From: Mytilisepta virgata | Taxonomy: Eukaryota; Mollusca; Bivalvia; Mytilida; Mytilidae | Length of the DNA stretch: 64,000 bases | NCBI GenBank assembly: GCA_028015205.1 | Contig: CM051512.1 | Location: 6,570,755 to 6,634,754, forward strand | Direction of reading: 5' to 3' | In this document: positions 35,031 to 45,570 of the stretch, one piece after another | How positions within the stretch are numbered: position 1 is the stretch's first letter | How the letters are laid out: each line of letters opens with the position of its first letter | Translations under genes and position numbers: made by a program | Notes under the pieces: generated by a model | What the model was told of the DNA's origin: nothing | The model's input: the letters and a program-made list of their open reading frames with translations, nothing else | Database searches by the model: none

Positions 35031-36830
35031 GGATAAAGTGAAGAATAAGAACTAGATTCTGGTTCAACCAGAATTGTGCAATGCTGGTAGAAAAATTCAT
35101 TCCAGAATTGTTCTCAACAATTCTGGAAATACCAGAATTGTGCAAAACAATTCTAGTATTTCCAGCATTGTATCCTAGTACAATTCTGGAATTCCAGAAT
35201 TGTCAACAATTCTGGTATACATATATTTACCAGAATTGTAAAAAGATATTTACAATTCTGGAAATACCAGCATTGTAGGTCATACAATTCTGGTTTTATT
35301 AGCATTGTCCATTTTACAATGCTGGTTTTACCAGCATTCTTTATTTTACAATTCTGGTTTTACGAGCATTGTATATGATACAATTCTGGAAAATCTAGAA
35401 TTGTAACATATACAATGCTGGTAAAACCAGAATTGTAAAATAAAGAATGCTGGAAAACCAGCATTGTAAAATAAAGAATGCTGGAAAACCAGCATTGTAA
35501 AATAAAGAATGCTGGAAAACCAGCATTGTAAAATAAAGAATGCTGGTAAAACCAGCATTGTAAAATGGACAATGCTAGTAAAACCAGAATTGTATGACCT
35601 ACAATGCTGGTAAAACCAGAATTGTATGACCTACAATGTACACAACCAGAATTGTAAGATATACAATTCTGGTAAAACAATATTATAAGATATACAATAC
35701 TGGTAAAAGTTCCAACAATGTCGAATTTAGTTAGGCCAATTAAAATTAATTGATAGATTTTCATCCCCGCCTTATTTGTGTTTTTTGTTATTTGAGTAGC
35801 AAAAAAATATGTATCAATACTCTTAAAGTACATCTTATATGTGTTTTTGTTTTCAAACAGTCAACATTTGTCATCAAAGTAGAACTTTATTACTGTAAGG
35901 AAATGCTTAAAAAAACATTGTCTTTTGATGATTTTTTTTAGCAATCAACTTATTGATTATTGTGTTTATAAACTAATCCTGAACAATATTAAAATCTTAC
36001 TTTTATACAAACTTTGATATTAGTTTTTTTAAAGCCATAACAAAAGACTTTAACAACTTGTGTTCAAATGCATATATTTCAGATACAAGTACTTGTAGAT
36101 CATTCATTGATAAAATAAAATTTAATATTACATTAAAGTAAAACATATATTCAAATAAAGGGGAAAAAAGCCTAACGTTATGATGGATTTACATGTAGAA
36201 GTCTCATCCGAAGGATTTCTTATATTAAAAACAATAGGGCTAGAATAAGAGATTTAATGTTTTAAGCAATTTAAAAAAAATTATGAGGCATAAAATCCTA
36301 CTTTCACCTACCCAGGTGTGCAGATGTAACAGAAATTACTAAATTATACAGTCTTAAACAAAACAAAAAACATATTCTGGTATAGCCTAAATCTTCCAGC
36401 ATTCTCCAGAATCTGCAATGCTGGTTTAACCAGAATCTTCCAGCATTGTCCAGAATCTGCAATTCTGGTATAACCAGAATCTTCCAGCATTTACTAGTAT
36501 CTGCAATGCTGGTATAACCAGAATTAACCAGCATTGTCCAGAATCTGCAATGCTGGTACAACCAGAATCTTCCAGCATTTACTAGTATCTGCAATGCTGG
36601 TATAACCAGAATCTTCCAGCATTTACTAGTATCTGCAATTCTGGTAGATTCTGGGTGATTCATGATGTTCTGTGAAAATTTGTTACAATGCTGGTTTACT
36701 AGAATTTTCCAGCATCTTCCAGTATCTGCAATGCTGGGAAATTCTGGTAACAATTCTGGAATGAATATTTCTACCAGCATTGCACAATGCTGGTTGAACC
36801 AGAATCTAGTTCTTATTCTTCACTTTATCC
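35031..36830. mobile_element. 1.8-kb non-autonomous DNA transposon with long inverted termini
   Basis: The termini are inverted repeats. The left one starts GGATAAAGTGAAGAATAAGA and continues through ACTAGATTCTGGTTCAACCAG. The right end is its exact complement over at least 41 nt and a good match over about 85 nt. The element is flanked by a 9-bp direct duplication, ATTTTTAGG, at 35022-35030 and 36831-36839. Subterminal arrays of CCAGAATTG/CCAGCATTG and their complements fill about 35060-35710 and 36375-36810, so much of the element can fold on itself. The 0.65-kb centre is AT-rich with no transposase. The 157- and 158-codon open frames are translations of the arrays. Confidence 0.9.
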
Positions 36831-36999
36831 ATTTTTAGGTGTTTAAAACTGTTGAAAAAATATCTGAACTACTTAATAGTTTTTCAATGAAAGAATAAAT
36901 GAAACATTGTAACAGTTTTTTTCCAGAAACTGTAACAAATGTCTGATTGTGAATGGAATATCACAATACATCATGAAAAATCATATTGATTAAAAAACT

Positions 37000-39140
37000 A
37001 GAGGCTCAGAGGGCTGAACCTGTATCACTCACCTGGCATGAAAGCCGTTTTTATTGATGTATCTCAAAGAGAGAATTCACTTCTCCCTATCATTATGAAG
37101 TGTGGTAAGCCTTGTAGGGACCAAATTTTTCTGCATCAAGATCTTTCTACCTACAGGTCAGCAAATTCTAAAATTTAGCAGTTCTCCAAAAGATTTTTGC
37201 ATGTATTGCCCATAGAGTCTTATGTTAACCTAAGTGACGGACCTCTGCTGGTGGCCATTTTGAATGAGATTTGGAAAAAATTAGCAACACTTGGTCGGAA
37301 CCTTATGAGGAACATACAGGCAATGTTTTGTTCCAAGCAATTCTGCTGTTCTGTATATTTTTTTATAAGCCGTAGACACTTTCTGTCAGGTTTGGCTCTA
37401 TTTGGCCCAGCAGTTGCAAGGAAATATTTTTTAAATCAACCAATCTGAAACGAGAATTGCCCATGGCGGCCATCTTTGTCGCCTGATCTGGACAAAATGA
37501 GGAAAATATGTAAAAATAAACTTTTCACAGATGCTTCCTGTCAAGTTTCGTTCCATTTGGACAAGCGGTTTCAGAGAAGATTTCTTTATATCAGCCGATC
37601 AGAAACAAGAATTGCCCATGGCAGCCATGCTTGTCCAATCAGGATCATGGATGCTTCCTATCAAGATTGGCCGACAGTTTTGGCCAAGCAGTTCTAGGGA
37701 TTTTGTTTTTTAACCAACCAATGGGAAACAAGAATTGCCCATGACGACCATGTTTTTTTATGCCCGACCTGGACGAAATTGTTAAAATTTTGAAAGAGCC
37801 TCCCATACATTGTAGATGCTTTCTGTCAAGTATCGTTCAATTTGGCCAAGCCACGTCAGAGGAGAAGATGTATATATTATCGTATTTCCCCATGCCTATA
37901 TCGACCTGCTGATGCCTTCACAATTTCCCGTATTTCGGCACTGTGACGTCGTAAAGAGTTGACCCGACCCTAATATGAGCTGACCCGAATATATCAGCGA
38001 CGTCATAATGTTTGACCCAACGTTGACCCGAATATATCAGGAAAACATCCGGTTATAGGCAGATGGCCATTGAAAGTAAGAAATTCCATTAAGATTGCTA
38101 GTTAACAATACGATAAATTTATCATCAAGTTTTCTTCAAACAAATATTGTAAAATATAAGCCGCTCGACACAATATGAAGCTTTTTAGCTCGTTCGCTAC
38201 GCTCACTCGCCGAAAAAGCTTCACATTGTGTCTCGCGGCCGATATTTTACGATATACGTTTGCAGAAAACCTGATAATATGTACTTATCAGGTTTTCTGC
38301 AAACGTATATCGCAAAATATCAGCCGCGAGATGCCATGTGAAGTTTTTTCTGCCAGTGAGCGGCTTATATTTTACAATATTTGTTTGAAGAAAACTTGAT
38401 GATAAATTTATCGCGTTGTTAACTAACAATCTTAATGGAATTTCTTGCATTTCAATGGCCATCCGCTTATAACTGGATGTTTTCCTGGTATATTCAGGTC
38501 AACGTTAGGTCAAACATTATGACTGCTGATATATTCGGGTCAGCTCATATTAGGGTCGTGTCAACTCTTTAAGACTTTACAGTGCTGAAACATGGAAAAT
38601 TCTGAAGGCCTTAGCAGTTCGATATAGGCATGGGAAAATGTTTTATATCAGCCAATCAGAAAAAAAAAGAATTTGATCGGGAATAAATGAGGAAATTTTA
38701 TAAAGTAACTCCCATATATGCTTCCTGTCAAGTTTCGTTCCATTTGGCCAAGCGATTACAGGGAGGACTTTTTATATCAGCCAATCAGAAACAAGAACTG
38801 CTTATGGCGGCAATATTTGTAGTCCGTTGGCGACGAAATGAGGAAACTGTAAAGAACCTCCCATACATGTAGATGCTTCTTATCAAGTTTCATTCCATTT
38901 GGGCAAGCAGTTTCAGAGGAGATTTTTGTAAACTCAGCCAATCAGAAGCAGCAATTGCGATTGATGGGCATGCTTGTCCGATCGGGACAAAATGAGCAAA
39001 TTTTATAAAGGACCTTACATAGATGCTTCCTGCCAAATTTAATTCCATTTGGCCCAGTGGTTTCAGCGAAGATTAAAATGTGAAAAGTTAACGGACGGAC
39101 GCCAAGGGATGACAAAAGCTCACATGGCCAATGGACAAAA
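37000..39140 (+). repeat. dispersed CTCACCTGG-type element, interrupted by a foldback insertion
   Basis: It starts AGAGGCTCAGAGGGCTGAAC with ACTCACCTGG and ends around GGACGGACGCCAAGGGATGA and GCTCACATGGCC. Internal subunits contain 'caagaattgcccatggc.gccat', 'tcctgtcaagtttcgttccatttgg' and 'tatatcagccaatcagaaac'. It is interrupted at 37881-38640 by a foldback element. The open frames inside are not genes. Confidence 0.7.
37881..38640. mobile_element. foldback element, arms of about 370 bp
   Basis: The left arm (about 37881-38277) and right arm (38285-38640) are inverted copies with scattered mismatches and small gaps. The outermost match is CCCATGCCTATATCGA. The centre is TTTGCAGAAAACCTGATAA, a 7-nt loop, then its complement. 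Internal landmarks in both arms include GACCC.AATATATCAG, ACATTATGAC and CAATATTTGTTTGAAGAAAA. It is inserted in the dispersed element at 37000-39140 and has no coding capacity. Confidence 0.85.
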
Positions 39141-39393
39141 CTACATTTTTACAGATCATTGAAGTCATCGAAATTCACAGATCAAAACTACAAACATGTA
39201 AAATTATGAAATTGACAAGTTCATCTTTAGAGGGCGTTCAGCTTTCCTAAGTACTGCAATTACATTTCCTATAAATAAAATAACATTTCAACAGCAGACG
39301 TCATAAAGCTGTTCAACCGTTCCAAGCAGAGGTTTTACGCTATTTGTTCCACGGAGTGTCGTGCCTATTGCTTTAGAAAGTAGTTTCTGTAAA

Positions 39394-39710
39394 TTTGTGT
39401 AAACTAAAGAGTATCTCCCGCATGCATAGCTCTGTCCGTAGATGGTTTTGGCTTTACAGTTTTTGGTTATTTTGGTCTTTTAGAATTTGCCATTGTTGTT
39501 TTGGTTTTCAGCATTTTAGGCCTTGGGCACAACTGATGAGTCATAAATCGACGAAATGTGCACATCTAGTGCATAAAAATTGGTATCAAAGAATTGTATT
39601 CTGTTGTGCTTATGTTCGTGTTTTGTGCTCTTTTATGTTATTTTTTGCCCTGGGTTTTGTCTGTTTAATGGCGTTGATAGATTGGTATGCAACTGTTATC
39701 CATTTTGTTG
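39394..39710 (+). repeat. dispersed repeat inserted in the carrier pseudogene, 5' insertion
   Basis: It shares 'catagctctgtccgtagatggttttggctttacag' type order and GAGTCATAAATCGACGAAA with 19085-19232. The pseudogene alignment resumes right after it. Confidence 0.65.
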
Positions 39711-39916
39711 TTTGATGTTTAGCTTTTACGATGAAATCAAACAAAACGTAGAAACGAAGTGTCCTAGTCTATAGCTTCCAGCTAACAGATCTTTTTTTTA
39801 CAATGATTGCTGGAACATTGGAATAACCATTATGACAATTTGAAAGAATTCAAGGTTTGAATCAAAATTAACGTTATCAGGACCGCTTCAGCAATACAAC
39901 TCATGCATTTATAGAG

Positions 39917-40165
39917 GGGCTAGGATCAAATTTGAAATAAAAAAGGCAGGACCAGGATTTTGGCAAAAAAAAGACAGGATCGCTTTACGTGTGACAAAAA
40001 ATGCAGGACCAGTGTCAATCCGGAAATTTATTGGTTTAAATGAAAATAAAAATTTAGGCAGCAAAAGCGGCCGAAAAAAAAACCCAGGACCAAAATTTCG
40101 ACGAAACAATAGGCAGGATCAAACATTTGATCCTCCACAAAAATCAAATTGTTGCTCCCTTAGAG
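39917..40165 (+). repeat. dispersed repeat inserted in the carrier pseudogene, 3' insertion
   Basis: Nearly identical over its right half to 21080-21231 (AATAGGCAGGATCAAACATT and neighbouring words). It starts at 'ggctaggatcaaatttgaaa' and ends at 'gttgctcccttaga'. About 25 bp of the carrier sequence are missing at the junction. Confidence 0.7.
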
Positions 40166-41819
40166 GGTATATTCGTTGATTTTCTGCTGTAGTGATAAGA
40201 AAAAACAATGTTATTTTTTTCCTGGTCCTAGATTATCTAATGGAAACATTACGTGCACCGAAAACTTATATTCATAAAAATTTTTTCTTTGGTGCAGTTA
40301 TAAGCACTGTATTGTATCGTATAAATGTTGTCAAAGTTGCTAGATGGAAATGTGATAACTTTATGAAATGTTTTCATCATGCATATGTGGGTTGAAAGGG
40401 AAAGAAAGATAATGGTGTACGTCACCAATGCGGTATTATAAATGCAAAATATGAAGCTTTGATGAGGAAAATATTTCACAAAAGTTCGCGACCTTCTGAT
40501 TCAATTTGACCTTGTCATTTTAATGTATTGGGTGTGATTCTGTGATGTTTTAAAAATTAAATGGAAATGGTGAGCTGTTAAAAAGGGGCATAAAACGACT
40601 TAAATGTACAAAATACCAAAGCCGAACAAAAACAAATACAAAATCATAAAAAAAACTTTCGAAACATACATACTCACTTTTTTTAAAATTAGATTTCATG
40701 TAAAATTCTAGACTAGGTCAACATTCTGCTCTAACACAGCTTATCCGGTAATGAATTTGTCATCCTCTTAGCTATCCACAAAAACCATGTAAGCCTTTGT
40801 CAATGTTTGTACAATGTAGGAGAGTGAGCTGGCTTGGTCAGGTGTTAGAGGTGAATGTTACCCTTTCCATTTAAACAACCATAAATAAGGCATTCAGTGA
40901 TAATAAAAAAAAATTACAAATATCTGAGAAAACCATGTAGCTCGAAAGTTCTTTGTCAACCGAGGCACTGTTAACAAATTCGAGGAGATGTCAAATTCAA
41001 CTCAGACAAAACACCAATCAAAGCATTACTTTTAAGATAGAAACTAAAATGATGTTAAATTAATGTAAAATTTCAGGAAATATGTGTACAATATTATAAA
41101 TGAAGGGAAAACTGGAAATCCCTAATCTTTGTCTTCAACTGAGGTATGAGGTAGGACAAAGTGCATATGTCGGTACATGTAGTCCCTTTAATTTTAAGCT
41201 CTGTGTGCCCGATAAAGTTTGGATTATATATCGTCTACATAGCGGAGATTGCATTATATACTGGGCTAACTACTGCTCAATATTTTCGATAATAAATTTT
41301 GCTTCATATGAAAACCAAACCGTAAATACATATATTATTAATTGAAATTTTGAGTGTGCTTTTTCATGTCCTTGGTTATTGTTATCCATAACCATCTAAA
41401 TAATTCAATTGTCAGTCTTTCTAATAATTAACGAGCAAGACGTTCAAAACGAGGTTTGAGAAAGTTAAGTCTGCTTTTTCGTCAGCTGTTCGTGTGTGTT
41501 ATATTGTCTCCTGGTAAGGTAGTTTATTACTTTTAAGATAATATTCTTTTAATTTACCGTTATACAAAATTTCACAAAAATAATTAATATAAAAAATTAA
41601 ATGGTAAATCTCGTGTTTATACAGGAAACTAATTAAGCAACAAATAACAAGGAAGTTAATTATCGCTAAACCTGTAGAGAACTGTGATGTAATGTACGTA
41701 AATACGATGCAATGTTATTGTGTGTGAAGTTCTAATATATTTTATAATATGAACAAATTCAATATCACACTGACATAAAAGAAACCATAACAAAATAGTC
41801 ATATATTACAATATACATT

Positions 41820-42010
41820 TATTTCCCTTGCATTAGTGAACTATGAAGATTTGTTCAGCCGACGAAAGTCATGTTTCCCTAGGGCTTGCATTAGTGAAAT
41901 ATGAAGATTTGTTCACCCGAGGAAAGTCATGTTTCACGAGGGCTTGCTCGAGGGAAACATGACTTTTCGAGGGTGAACAAATCTTCATATTTCACTAATG
42001 CAAGGGAAAT
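41820..42010. mobile_element. foldback repeat with one duplicated arm
   Basis: GCATTAGTGAAATATGAAGA at 41888 and onward (through GTTCACCC..GGAAAGTCATGTTTC) is complemented by 41953-42003. A further direct copy of the arm lies at 41830-41878. The centre is GAGGGCTTGCTCGAGGG. Confidence 0.8.
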
Positions 42011-42935
42011 TAATGATTTATTCCACTATCCCTAGAGTATTTCGAATAACTGGGATATGATGGTGAAACACGAATATGAGAGGGAAACACGATGTTTTGT
42101 TCAATATCACATGGGAGAGTCTCAACCAATGAAATACGTTCATAGCTATGAATTAATATATCATGTATATATAGTGGAATAATATGATTTCTATTTCTTC
42201 TAAATTTAAATACGCTATACCAATAACAACGGGATACTCATACCAAAATCACAGTTTAAATATGAACAATGATGTTAAATATAACACATTTTGTGTAACA
42301 GTGATTCTCGGAATTAATTTAACTTTTTAAAACGTGTGGGTTTTTTTTGACGGTTTGTTATCATGTCTCTATGATGCGCCCGTATGTTCCTTTTTGCAAT
42401 GACCAGCATGATTATGTGTATCTTAAATAAAACTAATCCACTTAAAAAAAGTAATACGTTGTAATACAAAACACCATTTGCAGTTACTTTCGGTCACGTC
42501 ATCAACATTGAGCTCTTTGGCCATGAGTTCCCGCGTTTGAAATTTTAAATTATTCTCCTAAAGTTATTTTTTTGTCCAAATTTAATGATCATCATTAATT
42601 ATTTGTATTGGTACACAGAAAAATACCATTTAGCATGTTTAGATAGGTTTCTCTTTTCTCTCTTAAAAAAAACCCGACAATATTGTTCATGTCGTTTGCA
42701 ATAACATTGCTTTTAATCATATGTGTCAATCCTTTCTTCATTTTCTATCGTTTGGTGTGTATTTTCTTTTATATGAAGAGTTCAAGTATTAATATCATTA
42801 AATTTGAATGCTTTAAACATGTGTTAAATAGGTACATTTTCACGAAGAATTGAAGGACAGGAATAATTAACGACATGGCAGAAGTAAGAGCGAAACAAAA
42901 GACGACCGTATAAATCATCGTCCTGAATTCTCGAA

Positions 42936-43772
42936 ATGAAAATGCACAAATACGATGAATTTATTTGTGGATGGGGTGCAGCTTTCGTGAATATTGCAAT
43001 TACTTTTCCTATAAACAAATTAATGTTTCGTCAACAGCTGCATGATATACGGGTTCGTGAAGCAGCTATACAGTTGCAGAAAGAAGGTATACGTCACTTA
43101 TACAGAGGGTTATTATCACCGTTGCTTCAGAAAACCACTTCCAGTTCAATGATGTTTGGATCATATTACAAAATTCATGAGAAATTAAAGGCAGAGCAGC
43201 CCGAATTATGGCTTCCAGTTAACAGAACTATTTCCGCACTAACTGCTGGAACACTGGAAGCAATGTTTTGTCCTTTTGAAAGAGTCCAGACTTTGATGCA
43301 AGACTCTCAGTATCACAAACATTTTGCTAATACACCTCATGCGTTTAAAGAGGTGCGCAGGTATGGGTTTAAAGAGTATTATCGTGGATTTACAGCAATG
43401 TTGATTAGAAATGGACCAAGCAGTGTCCCTTTTTTTCTGGTCCGAGATTATCTTGCAAAAACGTCGCTAGAATACAAGTCACCTGTGTTGAAAAGTTTGA
43501 AGGACTTTTTCTGTGGTGCAGTTCTAGGTGCTGTGTTAAGTACTGTATTTTATCCGGTAAATGTTGTCAAAGTTAAGATGCAGTGTAAAATTGGTGGACA
43601 ATTTGACAGCTTCTTGAAATGTTTTCACCAAGTGTGGGTTGAAAGGGATAGACAATTAAAGAAACTTTTTCGTGGTGTACATCTTAACATAACAAGATCA
43701 TTTATATCATGGGGTATTATAAACTCAACGTATGAAGTGTTAATGCAAAAAATATTTCACAAAAGTCCGTGA
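42936..43772 (+). CDS. SLC25A51: SLC25A51-type mitochondrial carrier (NAD+ transporter), copy 2
   Basis: A single-exon gene of 278 codons, co-linear with copy 1 from copy 1 residue 26 to its C-terminal region and clearly similar throughout. The signature motifs PINKLMF (residue 25), PFERVQ and YPVNVVKVKMQ are intact, as are the C-terminal WVERDRQLKKLFRG and ISWGIINSTYE. Its role, by family, is NAD+ import into mitochondria. The N-terminal extension of copy 1 is lost: the homologous upstream ATG at 42874 opens only 12 codons before TAA, leaving ATG 42936 as the usable start. This 12-codon frame may act as an upstream open frame. The tail after LMQKIFHKSP is 8 residues shorter than copy 1. Inactivation looks unlikely because the frame and motifs are preserved. 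Confidence 0.9.
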   Translation: MKMHKYDEFICGWGAAFVNIAITFPINKLMFRQQLHDIRVREAAIQLQKEGIRHLYRGLLSPLLQKTTSSSMMFGSYYKIHEKLKAEQPELWLPVNRTISALTAGTLEAMFCPFERVQTLMQDSQYHKHFANTPHAFKEVRRYGFKEYYRGFTAMLIRNGPSSVPFFLVRDYLAKTSLEYKSPVLKSLKDFFCGAVLGAVLSTVFYPVNVVKVKMQCKIGGQFDSFLKCFHQVWVERDRQLKKLFRGVHLNITRSFISWGIINSTYEVLMQKIFHKSP

Positions 43773-44321
43773 TATGGATATTCATGTTTTAACCTGTTCA
43801 TTCGTGTGTGATACATTGCGTTTATTATACTTCATATAAAATTCCTGTCTTTTCATTGGTTAAGACAGGATTAACATTGTTAATACATGGTACATTTGGT
43901 AATAATTTTTGTTTATTACCTTCTTAGCCTACCATAAGGTATGAGGAGGGTATGATGAGAGTAAGCTGCCAGAGAGAGTGACAGACTTGCTTAGCCATAT
44001 GTAAAAGAAAATTTTACAGTCTCAATTTCAGCAATCATAAATAACATTCACTCGATTAGTGTGTCATTGTTGACCTCTTTTGTTATCCATATTTAAATAT
44101 TATTTTCCAATTTTCATTTACTGTATATCGCATTTCTTTTAATAACCAACAAACAGCTATTTAATATATGTTTATTTAAATAACATTTCCATTCAATTTT
44201 ACATTTTTATAACAAATAACAAATATCTCTCCTAGCAATATTTTTTTTTATATAAATACACTTACTAGATTAGGTATCATGTATCATAAAATAACAATTT
44301 GTTTAGTATTGCTTATATTCT

Positions 44322-44460
44322 GAAGTTTTGTTCCAAGGAATAAATATATTATGCAGTTTTAATTTCATAGTAATAAATAAATTCTGCAGTTTTGTTCCTA
44401 GTAATAAATATACTCTGCAGTTTTGTTCCTAGGAATAAATATATTTTGCAGTTTTGTTAT
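44322..44460 (+). repeat. tandem repeat with AATAAA in each unit
   Basis: About four units of 35-40 bp contain GCAGTTTTGTTCCTAG followed by 'gaataaatatatt'. It lies about 550-690 nt after the stop of carrier copy 2, so its multiple AATAAA words could serve as polyadenylation signals. Confidence 0.7.
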
Positions 44461-45299
44461 GTAAGATGCCTTTCTTGACATTTACATATTCATTTTTACC
44501 CCTACATTTAAAACCCTCCTATGATTGTTTTTCTTCAGGTCACAAGTGTGTCTGATGAAGTTTTAACCAATCGTATACAAGGACTTTATATGTGTTAGTT
44601 CATTTTAAGGCATAACAAATAAAAGGTTTATTTTACCCTTTCTTTGTTTATATTTAGATTTACCAAATCCTCCCAAAAAAGATTTTCATAGTTTTATATG
44701 CATCAACATTATCAACATTTAAAAATGTCCAAAAACATCTCATCTTCAGTTGACCATGCTAATCTCAAATTATTCTGTTATCTACCTTAGGCAGGTAAAG
44801 AATAAATATAGGTTGTTGGCATTAATTTTAGAAAAAAAATAATCTGTTTTAAAATCAAGAGAATGAATTCAGAGAATTAAAATCTTTTAAATTAAAGAAA
44901 TAAATAATTTTTATTCAATTAATCTGTATAGACGATAAACCATCAGTTCTAAAAAGCCAGTTTAAATTACACATATCCTGGTGCACAAATAATCATTAGG
45001 CCCATTCAGATTTACGGATAAAATTTATTGCCCACCCACCCCAAACTTTTTGATTTTCATTAATTTATCATTTCTGGAATTTTTTTAATGCCAGTTTCCA
45101 GAAACCTACATGTAAATAACAATATCATTTTACATAAACTTTCCGCCATGATGTCGATCTGTTTTGGTGAATACAGCTGTTTTTAGCATATACAATGTAG
45201 ATTAAAAAAATATATATGTATATTGTTTTCCCATCCACACGTTTTTTCTTGGTCAGGGTGAAGGAAAATTTACATACTGGACTGAATTGGCAGGACAAT

Positions 45300-45440
45300 T
45301 TTGAAGTCAATTTAACTGGCCTAACTAATTTGAAGTTAATTTAATTGGCCTATCTAATATAAGTCAATTTAATTGACCTAAATAATTTGAAGTCAATTTA
45401 AGGCCTAACAAATTTTAGTCAATTTAATTGGCCTAATGAC
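45300..45440 (-). repeat. tandem 30-35-bp repeat just past the WASHC2 stop
   Basis: CAATTTAATTGGCCTAACTA with 'atttgaagt' spacers is repeated about five times. It lies immediately downstream of the WASHC2 stop codon, in its presumed 3' untranslated region or just beyond. Confidence 0.8.
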
Positions 45441-45446
45441 ACTGTT

Positions 45447-45452
45447 TTTATT
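45447..45452 (-). terminator. possible polyadenylation signal of WASHC2
   Basis: AATAAA on the minus strand, only 11 nt after the stop codon. If used, the 3' untranslated region would be very short. More distal signals are equally possible. Confidence 0.3.
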
Positions 45453-45463
45453 AGAACTAATCA

Positions 45464-45570
45464 TTATGCTAATGGATCATCAAATATATCCTCTGTTGTC
45501 ACAGTTGTGGCTTTTTTCGTCTTTTCTTTTTTCTGTTTAGGTGCTGGAGTTGCCTCAGCAAAAATATCAT
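45464..45570 (-). CDS. WASHC2: WASHC2 last exon
   Basis: Acceptor TTTTCAG. It encodes DDIFAEATPAPKQKKEK and ends TEDIFDDPLA-stop, the conserved FAM21 C-terminus. Confidence 0.9.

Larger units (their letters stand above)
39200..40509 (+). pseudogene. decayed third SLC25A51-type carrier copy
   Basis: Pieces align in order with the two intact carriers: 39205-39393 (start through the first carrier repeat, e.g. ATTACATTTCCTATAAATAA), 39711-39915 (GCTTCCAGCTAACAGA, GCTGGAACATTGGAATAACC) and 40166-40509 (TTCCTGGTCCTAGATTAT, ATAAATGTTGTCAAAGTTG, GGTATTATAAATGCAAAATA). The last piece ends with a stop after a tail similar to copy 1. Frameshifts, in-frame stops and deletions are frequent. Two repeat insertions (about 39394-39710 and 39917-40165) split it. 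It cannot make a carrier. Confidence 0.88.

Noticed and set aside
35346..36780. 157- and 158-codon open frames on the minus strand
   Set aside because: They are translations of the CCAGAATTG/CCAGCATTG arrays of the transposon, with no transposase motif.
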